Of a DNA stretch of 11,621 nt, positions 5,862-11,621 are shown one piece after another. The number at the start of each line of letters is the position of its first letter. The stretch's first letter is position 1. Made by a program: the position numbers and the translations under genes. Below the pieces are notes generated by a model, which saw only the letters and a list, made by a program, of their open reading frames with translations, had not been told where the DNA came from and did not search any database. The stretch comes from Pseudomonadota bacterium (lineage in GTDB: Bacteria; Desulfobacterota; Desulfovibrionia; Desulfovibrionales; Desulfovibrionaceae). The stretch spans positions 1 through 11,621 of the forward strand of contig JAEWCY010000162.1 of NCBI GenBank assembly GCA_023390395.1. The letters run 5' to 3'.

Positions 5862-7835
5862 ATGGATATACCGCTTCTTCCCGACGTCACGATCATCTTC
5901 GGACTGGCCGTCGGCGTCATCCTGGTCTGCCATCGCCTGAAGATTCCGGCCCTGGTGGGCTTGCTGCTCACGGGCGTGGTCTGCGGCCCCCATGGCCTGG
6001 GCCTCGTGCGCTCGGCCCACGACGTCGAGATCCTCTCGGAAATCGGCGTCATCCTCCTCCTTTTCACCATCGGCCTGGAGCTGTCCCTGTCCGACCTCTC
6101 CCGGCTCAAGCGGCCGGTCTTCTACGGCGGCACGGCCCAGATGCTCCTGACCTGGGCCTTTTTCTTTTCCCTGCCGCTGTTCGCCCTGCACCTCTCCGGC
6201 GGCTCGAGCGTGCTGCTCGGCATGCTGGCCGCCCTGTCGAGCACGGCCATCGTGCTGACCACGCTCCAGGAGCGGGCCGAGATGGAAGCGCCCCACGGGC
6301 GGGTCAGCCTCGGCATCCTCATCTTTCAGGACCTGCTGGCCGTGCCCATGACGCTCGCCGTGCCGCTTCTGGCCGGGCGCACCTTCGGGTTCACCAACTC
6401 CATCGTCTTCACCGTGGGCAAGGGCGCGCTGGTGCTGGTGCTGCTGGTGGTGCTGTCGCGAAAGCTCATGCCGAAGCTCCTCCTCGCCATCGTGCGCACC
6501 CGCAGCCGCGAGCTTTTCCTGCTCACGGCCCTCGGCATCTGCATGGCCGTGAGCCTGCTCACCGCGGCCATCGGCCTGTCGCTCTCCCTGGGCGCGTTCC
6601 TGGCCGGGTTGCTGCTTTCCGGCTCGGACTACCGCGAGCACCTGCACGAGGCGGTCCTGCCCTTCAAGGACGTCTTCACCTCGCTTTTCTTCATCTCCAT
6701 CGGCATGCTCTTAAACCTCGCCCCGGCCATGGAGCACATCTGGCAGATCCTCGGGGCCACGGCGCTTCTGCTGGTGGTCAAGGCCGTCATGGCCGGCGCG
6801 GCCACGCGCATCCTCGGCTACCCCACCCGCACCGCCGTGCTGGTGGGCCTGGCCCTTTGCCAGGTGGGCGAATTCTCCTTCATCCTGGCCAAGGCCGGCT
6901 TCGACCGCCGCGTCATTTCCGAGCATTTCTACCAGAAGTTCCTGGCCGCGAGCATCCTGACCATGGTGCTGGCCCCGTTCATCATCAAGGCCGCGCCCAG
7001 GGTGTCCCTGTTGCTGTGCCGGCTGTTCGGGGCGCGGGAAACGCCCCTCGAGCCCCTCGTGCCGGGGATGCAGGGCCACATGATCATCCTGGGCTTCGGC
7101 GCGGGCGGCCGGCAGCTGGCCCGGGCGGCCAAGGCGGCGGACATCCCCTACGTGATCCTGGAAATGAACCCAGACACGGTGCGAAACGAACGCCAGAAGG
7201 GCGAGCCCATCCATTTCGGCGACGCCTCCAAGCCGGGGGTGCTGGAGCACATCGGCGTGCACGAGGCCAAGGCGTTGGCCGTGGTCATTTCCGACGCCGC
7301 GGCGGCCAGGCGCACGGTGGAGATCGCCCGGTTCGAGAACCCGGCGCTCTACATCGTGGCCCGCACGCGGTTCAATTCCGAGATCAAGGCCCTGCTCGAA
7401 CTCGGAGCCAACGACGTCATCGCCGAGGAGTTCGAGGCCTCGCTGGTGGTCTTCGCCCGCGTTTTGGCGAAGTTCATGGTGCCGCGCGACGACATCGAGC
7501 GCATGGCCCAGGACATCCGCCGCGAGGGCTACCGGGCCATGCTGCCCGATTCCCTGGCCTCCATGGCCGGGGCCGCGCCGGACAAGTCCCTGGCCGGGCT
7601 GCATGTGGCGGTCTTCACCGTGGCCGAGGCCTCGCCCCTGGCCGGGCGGACGCTGGAGGAAGCGAGGCTTAGGCGCGCGCACAACCTGACGGTGGCGGCG
7701 GCGCGGCGCGGCGAGGAGTTCGTGCCCAATCCCGACGGGCCGTTCCTGCTGCATCCCGGGGACCGGCTCTACGTCATGGGCACGGCCGAGGCCCTGAAAG
7801 ACGGGGCGGGGCTGTTCCGGGCGGGCAGCGTCTAG
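5862..7835 (+). CDS. KefB/KefC-type CPA2 cation:proton antiporter with RCK-N and RCK-C domains
   Basis: 657 residues. Inner-membrane K+ (or Na+)/H+ antiporter. The CPA2 membrane domain (about 8-385) shows VGLLLTGVVCGPHGLGLV (32-49), EIGVILLLFTIGLELSL (60-76) and LGILIFQDLLAVP (150-162), with Q156-D157 at the translocation site as in KefB/KefC, where the other antiporter of this window has Glu-Asp. The RCK-N domain (about 405-525) carries GFGAGG (411-416) and acidic E434; the RCK-C domain (about 575-650) includes SPLAGRTLEEARLR and HPGDRLYVMG. Two regulatory domains imply control by a nucleotide and a second small ligand. The start at 5862 agrees with the family; an in-frame ATG at 5796 would add 22 residues, and neither has a clear ribosome-binding site. 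It follows the marR-like gene by 158 bases on the same strand. A perfect hairpin begins just after its stop. Confidence 0.88.
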   Translation: MDIPLLPDVTIIFGLAVGVILVCHRLKIPALVGLLLTGVVCGPHGLGLVRSAHDVEILSEIGVILLLFTIGLELSLSDLSRLKRPVFYGGTAQMLLTWAFFFSLPLFALHLSGGSSVLLGMLAALSSTAIVLTTLQERAEMEAPHGRVSLGILIFQDLLAVPMTLAVPLLAGRTFGFTNSIVFTVGKGALVLVLLVVLSRKLMPKLLLAIVRTRSRELFLLTALGICMAVSLLTAAIGLSLSLGAFLAGLLLSGSDYREHLHEAVLPFKDVFTSLFFISIGMLLNLAPAMEHIWQILGATALLLVVKAVMAGAATRILGYPTRTAVLVGLALCQVGEFSFILAKAGFDRRVISEHFYQKFLAASILTMVLAPFIIKAAPRVSLLLCRLFGARETPLEPLVPGMQGHMIILGFGAGGRQLARAAKAADIPYVILEMNPDTVRNERQKGEPIHFGDASKPGVLEHIGVHEAKALAVVISDAAAARRTVEIARFENPALYIVARTRFNSEIKALLELGANDVIAEEFEASLVVFARVLAKFMVPRDDIERMAQDIRREGYRAMLPDSLASMAGAAPDKSLAGLHVAVFTVAEASPLAGRTLEEARLRRAHNLTVAAARRGEEFVPNPDGPFLLHPGDRLYVMGTAEALKDGAGLFRAGSV

Positions 7836-7839
7836 GCGT

Positions 7840-7871
7840 TCCTTGGGAAATACGACCGTATTTCCCAAGGA
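7840..7871. terminator. Long perfect hairpin between convergent genes
   Basis: CCTTGGGAAATAC (7841-7853) pairs perfectly with GTATTTCCCAAGG (7858-7870) around loop GACC; T7840-A7871 adds a 14th pair. It starts 5 bases after the antiporter stop and lies about 50 bases past the stop of the opposing reductase gene, so it could end both transcripts. No T-run follows on either strand, so termination may be factor-assisted, or the hairpin may protect mRNA 3' ends. Confidence 0.65.
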
Positions 7872-7920
7872 GAATGACTCGTTATTTCCGGGGCCAGGGC
7901 GACCGCTTCGGATCGGCCGG

Positions 7921-8784
7921 CTAGAGGCAAGCCTGCCTGGCCGCCGCCAGGTCGAAGAGGGCATGGCCCACGGTCTTGAAGACCACGGGGCCGGACGGCT
8001 GGGGCGGCCCGTCGAGCACGTCCTCCAGGGCCGTGACCGTGGCCCAGTCCACGCCCGCGCGCAGATAATCCCCGGCCTCCTTCCTGGCCGAAGCCCAATC
8101 GTCCACGAAAAGCGAGGCGCGAGAGACGAGCCCGGCCGGCGTCTCGGCCGCTCCGGGCGTGAACGAGCCCACGGCGGACACGAAGACGTCGTCGCGCACG
8201 GCGTCGGGGTAAACCGGCTCCCGGCTGGTGGTGGCCGTGACGACGAAGGCGGCGCTCGAAACGGCCATGGCCGCGTCCGTGGCGACCCGGGCCCGTATCC
8301 CCTCCCCGGCCAGCTCCCGGGCCAGGACCTCGGCCCGCGACGCCGTGCGCGAGACGATGGTCACGTCCGTGACGCCAAGCCCCTGGGCAAAGGCCTCGGC
8401 ATGGGCGCGGGCCTGGGCTCCCGCGCCGAAAAGGCACAGCCGGCCCTCCTGGTGCGGCGCGAGAAGCCTCGCGGCCAGCAGGCTCACCGCCGCCGTACGC
8501 CGGGCCGTCACGTCCTTGGCGTCGAGCACGGCCAGCTTGCGGCCGGTTGCGGCGTCGAGGACCAGCACCTCGCCCTGGATGACGGGAAGCTCAAGCTCCC
8601 GGTTGCCCGGGTGCACCGTGATGTTCTTGACGATGGCCACGTCCTCGTCCGCCGCCGGCATGGACAGGAGCATCCCCCCCGGCACGGGCAGGACCAGCCG
8701 TTCCGGCGCGAAGGCCTTTCCGGCCTTCCTGGCCCGCAACACCCCGACGATGGCCTCGGACAGCCCGAGATAATCGAACAACAT
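7921..8784 (-). CDS. Ornithine cyclodeaminase/mu-crystallin family reductase, probably delta-1-pyrroline-2-carboxylate reductase
   Basis: 287 residues, cytosolic. The order of motifs is that of the OCD/mu-crystallin family: PERLVLPVPGG (28-37), K53 in VKNITVHPGN (52-61), IQGEVLVLDA (69-78), TARRTAA (93-99), the dinucleotide-binding loop FGAGAQA (119-125), FVDDW (226-230) with KEAGDYLRAG (235-244), and KTVGHALFDLAAAR (270-283) at the end. The overall pattern is closest, from memory, to LhpI-type delta-1-pyrroline-2-carboxylate / piperideine-2-carboxylate reductases used in trans-3-hydroxyproline, D-proline or pipecolate metabolism. VSRTAS after the second strand suggests NADPH. The N-terminus is about a dozen residues shorter than usual, with no in-frame start upstream. 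AAGGGG lies 8 bases before the ATG. The RND gene lies 84 bases upstream on the same strand, with a repeat between. Alanine dehydrogenase or imine-reductase activity is possible. Confidence 0.8.
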   Translation of the reverse strand: MLFDYLGLSEAIVGVLRARKAGKAFAPERLVLPVPGGMLLSMPAADEDVAIVKNITVHPGNRELELPVIQGEVLVLDAATGRKLAVLDAKDVTARRTAAVSLLAARLLAPHQEGRLCLFGAGAQARAHAEAFAQGLGVTDVTIVSRTASRAEVLARELAGEGIRARVATDAAMAVSSAAFVVTATTSREPVYPDAVRDDVFVSAVGSFTPGAAETPAGLVSRASLFVDDWASARKEAGDYLRAGVDWATVTALEDVLDGPPQPSGPVVFKTVGHALFDLAAARQACL

Positions 8785-8786
8785 AG

Positions 8787-8844
8787 CCTTATCCCCTTTC
8801 GGGAGGTCCGGGAGGGGCCGTCGCCCCTCCCGGCCGCCGGAGGC
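8787..8844 (+). repeat. Palindromic intergenic repeat, copy 2
   Basis: Same order of blocks as the copy at 72-120: CCTTATCC (8787-8794), GGAGGTCC (8802-8809), hairpin arms CCGGGAGGGG (8808-8817) and CCCCTCCCGG (8824-8833) with an extra C8818-G8823 pair and a 4-base loop, then CCGCCGGAGGC (8834-8844). Compared with copy 1 the stem differs by a G-to-A change matched by C-to-T on the other arm. Here it lies between two minus-strand genes, in the opposite sense to their transcription, and its CCTTATCC block forms part of the leader just before the reductase ATG. No T-run follows on either strand. Confidence 0.75.
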
Positions 8845-8868
8845 TCCTTCCCTTTTGTCTCCCCCGCG

Positions 8869-11621
8869 CTACGCCATGCCGTCCTTGTCTTCCTTGTGCC
8901 CGCCGAGCCAACTCTGGAGCTGGTCCATGTAGGTGTAGAAGACCGGCGTCAGGTAGAGCGTGACCATCTGCGAGATGACGAGGCCGCCGGCCACCACCAG
9001 GCCCAGGGGCTGGCGGGCGTCGCCGCCCGCGCCGATGCCCAGCGCGATGGGCAGGATGCCGGCGATGGCCGCCACCGTGGTCATCATGATCGGCCGGAAA
9101 CGCACGATGCAGCCCTCGAACACGGCGTCGAAGGGCGTCTTGCCCTCCCGCTCGGCCTCGATGGCGAAGTCGATGACCATGATCGAGTTCTTCTTGACGA
9201 TGCCGATGAGCATGATGATGCCGATGAAGCCATAGAGGTCGAGCTGGCGGCCGAAGACCAGCAGCGTGATCAGACCGCCGAGCGCCGCCGAGGGCAGGCC
9301 CGACAGGATGGTGATCGGATGGATGAAGCTCTCGTAGAGGATGCCGAGAATGAGGTAGATGATCATGATGGCCAGAAACAGCAGGAACGGCACGCTGGCC
9401 AGGGACTGCTGGAAGGCCGTGGCCTGGCCCTCGAAGATGTAGCTGATGTTGGAGGGCAGTTCCTTTTTGGCCAGGTCCTGGATGGCGGTCACGGCCTGGC
9501 CCAGGGAGTACTTGCCGGCGGTGTTAAACGAGATGGTCACCGAAGTGAGCTGGCCGGTGTGGTTGACCACCAGCGGCCCCACGCCCTCGGACATTTTGAC
9601 CAGGCCGTTTAAGGGCACCATGATGGGGTTGCCGCTCGAATCGACGCTGCTCGACCTGACGTAGAGCTTGTTGAGCAGGTCCGGCCGGCGCTGGAACTCG
9701 GGCTGCACCTCGACGATGACCTTGTAGGTGTCCGTCGAGCCGTAGAGGTTGGTCACCTGGCGGGCGGCGTAGGCGGTCATGAGCGCCGTCTCGATGGAGG
9801 AGGCGCTGATGCCCAGGGCCTTGGCCTTGTCGCGGTCGATGTCGATGAAGACCTGCGGGCCGTCGGTCTGCATGTCGGTGTTGACGTCGGTGATCTCCGC
9901 GAGCTTGCGCATGTCGCCGGCCAGCTTGCGGGCCACGGGATAGAGCTCGCCGGGATCGGGCGAAAGCAGCGTGAACTGGTAAAGCGCCTTGGTCTGCTTG
10001 CCGCCGATCTGGATCGACGGCGGGTTGTACATGAAGGTGAACATGTCGGGCAGTTGGGCCAGCTTGGGCCGCAGCTCGTCGATGATCTGCTGGGCGCTGC
10101 GCTTGCGCTTGTCGAAGGGCGCGAGCAGCGGGAACATGGCGGCGTTGTTCATGGAGGTGTTGGGGCCGCCGACGCCGACCACGCCGATGAACTTGAACAC
10201 GTCCGGGTCGGCCATGAAGATGCGGCCGACCTTGAGCACGCGCTCCTTCATGGTCTCGAAGGAGGCGCTCTGCTCGGCCATGCCGAAGGCGTAGAAGATG
10301 CCCGAGTCCGTGGCCGGGATGAATCCCGTGGGGATCACGGTGAACAGCCAGAAGGTCAGCCCCAGGATGCCGATGGACAGCATCATGACGAAGAAGCGCC
10401 AGCGCAGGGCGAAGTGCAGGGACTTCTCGTAGCCGCGCTCGATCCATTTGAAGAAGCGGCCGGACTCGGAGATCTTGCCCGAGAGGAACCGGCTGCACAG
10501 CATGGGGGTGAGCGAGAGCGTGACGAAGCCCGAGACCAGGATGCACAGGGTGATGGTCACGGCCATCTCGTTGAGCACCCGGCCGAGGATGCCGGCCATG
10601 AACATGATGGGGATAAAGACCACGGCCAGGGACAGGGTCATGGAGATGATGGTGAAGCCGATCTGGCGCGCCCCGTCCAGGGAGGCCTGCATGATCTTCT
10701 TGCCCATCTCGGTGTGGCGCACGATGTTCTCGATCATGACGATGGCGTCGTCCACGACGAACCCGACGGCCAGGATGATGGCCATGGCCGAGAGGTTGTC
10801 TATGGAGAAATGGAAGAACACCATGATGGAGAGCGTGCCGATGAGCGCCGTGGGCAGGGCCAGGCTGGCGATGATGGTGGCCGGCAGGTTTTTGAGGAAC
10901 AGGTAGACCACGACCACGACCAGCGAAATGGACAGCAGCAGGGTGAACTGCACGTCGTTGATGGCGGCCTTGATGGACACGGAGCGGTCGTAGAGGAATT
11001 CCAGGTGCACCGAGGGCGGCAGGGTGGCCTCGATGCCGGGCATCATGGCCCGGATGGCCTGCACGAGCTGGATGGTGTTGGTGCCGGCGGCGCGCTTGAC
11101 CGCGATGACGATGCCCTGCTGCTGGTCGAAGAACGCGGCGTTCTTGTCGTTGATCGTGGAATCGATGGCCCGGCCCACGTCCTGCAGGCGCACGGGATTG
11201 CCGTTGCGGTAGGCGATGATCTGGCGGTTGTAGGCCGTGGCGCTGGTGAGCTGGCCCTGGGCCTTGATGGTGAAGAGCTTGTCCAGGCCGTAGAGGGAGC
11301 CCGTGGGCAGCATCACGGTCTCGTTGCTGAAGGCGCTGGCCACCTCGTCCACGCCGATGCCGAGCGAGGCCAGCTTGTCCGGGTTGACCTGGACGCGCGG
11401 GGAATAGGTCTGGTCGCCGTAGACCGCCACCTGGGCCACGCCGTTGATCATGGAGATGCGCTGGGCGATGTAGACCTTGGCGTAGTTGGTGACCCGAAAA
11501 AGCGGCATGGTGTCGCTGGAGACGCGGATGTAGATGATGGGCATGTCCGCCGGGTTGACCTTCTGGAAGGTCGGCGGCGCGGGCATGGTGCTCGGCAGGC
11601 TGCCCTGGGCGGCGTTGATGT
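8869..11621 (-). CDS. RND multidrug efflux permease, MdtB/MdtC/MuxB type (N-terminus beyond window)
   Basis: 916 codons are visible; the frame is open through the right edge, so roughly the first 110-120 residues of an about 1,030-residue protein are missing. The ATG at 11586 is internal: the codons before it continue conserved family sequence (INAAQGSLPST). RND permeases are trimeric inner-membrane pumps driven by protons, working with a periplasmic adaptor and an outer-membrane channel. Visible marks: PADMPI early in the porter domain, a hydrophobic helix at visible residues 225-242, the proton-relay Asp pair in VGFVVDDAIVMIENI (visible D290-D291, codons 10747-10752), the second relay segment IGIVKKNSIMVIDFA (Lys codons 9190-9195), and GARQPLG-like DARQPLG near the end. 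KKN and RQPLG are typical of the MdtB/MdtC branch rather than AcrB. The adaptor gene is expected to the right. The substrate is unknown. Confidence 0.93.
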   Translation of the reverse strand, partial: INAAQGSLPSTMPAPPTFQKVNPADMPIIYIRVSSDTMPLFRVTNYAKVYIAQRISMINGVAQVAVYGDQTYSPRVQVNPDKLASLGIGVDEVASAFSNETVMLPTGSLYGLDKLFTIKAQGQLTSATAYNRQIIAYRNGNPVRLQDVGRAIDSTINDKNAAFFDQQQGIVIAVKRAAGTNTIQLVQAIRAMMPGIEATLPPSVHLEFLYDRSVSIKAAINDVQFTLLLSISLVVVVVYLFLKNLPATIIASLALPTALIGTLSIMVFFHFSIDNLSAMAIILAVGFVVDDAIVMIENIVRHTEMGKKIMQASLDGARQIGFTIISMTLSLAVVFIPIMFMAGILGRVLNEMAVTITLCILVSGFVTLSLTPMLCSRFLSGKISESGRFFKWIERGYEKSLHFALRWRFFVMMLSIGILGLTFWLFTVIPTGFIPATDSGIFYAFGMAEQSASFETMKERVLKVGRIFMADPDVFKFIGVVGVGGPNTSMNNAAMFPLLAPFDKRKRSAQQIIDELRPKLAQLPDMFTFMYNPPSIQIGGKQTKALYQFTLLSPDPGELYPVARKLAGDMRKLAEITDVNTDMQTDGPQVFIDIDRDKAKALGISASSIETALMTAYAARQVTNLYGSTDTYKVIVEVQPEFQRRPDLLNKLYVRSSSVDSSGNPIMVPLNGLVKMSEGVGPLVVNHTGQLTSVTISFNTAGKYSLGQAVTAIQDLAKKELPSNISYIFEGQATAFQQSLASVPFLLFLAIMIIYLILGILYESFIHPITILSGLPSAALGGLITLLVFGRQLDLYGFIGIIMLIGIVKKNSIMVIDFAIEAEREGKTPFDAVFEGCIVRFRPIMMTTVAAIAGILPIALGIGAGGDARQPLGLVVAGGLVISQMVTLYLTPVFYTYMDQLQSWLGGHKEDKDGMA

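Noticed and set aside
7843..9612. A 589-codon plus-strand frame opposite the reductase and RND genes
   Set aside because: The minus-strand genes here have strong family motifs; this frame is Gly/His/Gln/Arg-rich and has no domain.

Overview
The window is very GC-rich DNA with tightly packed genes and no RNA gene, insertion sequence or CRISPR array that I can see. The codon style, the G/C-rich intergenic hairpins ending in CCGCCGGAGGC, and the protein types suggest a Desulfovibrionaceae-like deltaproteobacterium (Desulfovibrio/Solidesulfovibrio type). That assignment is inference. It is mostly envelope and transport functions rather than a recognisable island.

Layout. 1-132 is non-coding: a C-rich tract whose minus strand is a G-quadruplex motif, then copy 1 of a palindromic repeat. 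133-1782 (+) is a two-part SAM methyltransferase of a polysaccharide-type family. 1852-3318 (+) is a DHA2-family drug/H+ antiporter. It meets a convergent gene tail to tail: the two stop codons share the bases CTAG. That gene, 3315-5039 (-), is a YbaL/RosB-type CPA2 cation:proton antiporter. Across a 181-bp divergent region lie a MarR-family regulator (5221-5703, +) and a second, different CPA2 antiporter with RCK-N and RCK-C domains (5862-7835, +). A long perfect hairpin at 7841-7870 separates this from two minus-strand genes: an ornithine cyclodeaminase/mu-crystallin family reductase (7921-8784) and an MdtB/MdtC-type RND efflux permease (8869 to the window end, N-terminus missing). Copy 2 of the palindromic repeat lies between those two genes.

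How it fits together. The central block looks like a small ion-homeostasis module: two Kef-type antiporters arranged around a MarR regulator that carries a Cys-Cys pair and a third cysteine near the dimerisation ends, which could sense oxidants or electrophiles. Drug export genes flank it on both sides (MFS on the left, RND on the right). The RND pump probably continues an operon from beyond the right edge, where its periplasmic adaptor would be expected.

I did not find a convincing undescribed system. The best leads are the covarying palindromic repeat pair, the kinase-like C-terminal half of the methyltransferase, the Cys-bearing MarR regulator between two Kef antiporters, and the possible leaderless start of that regulator.
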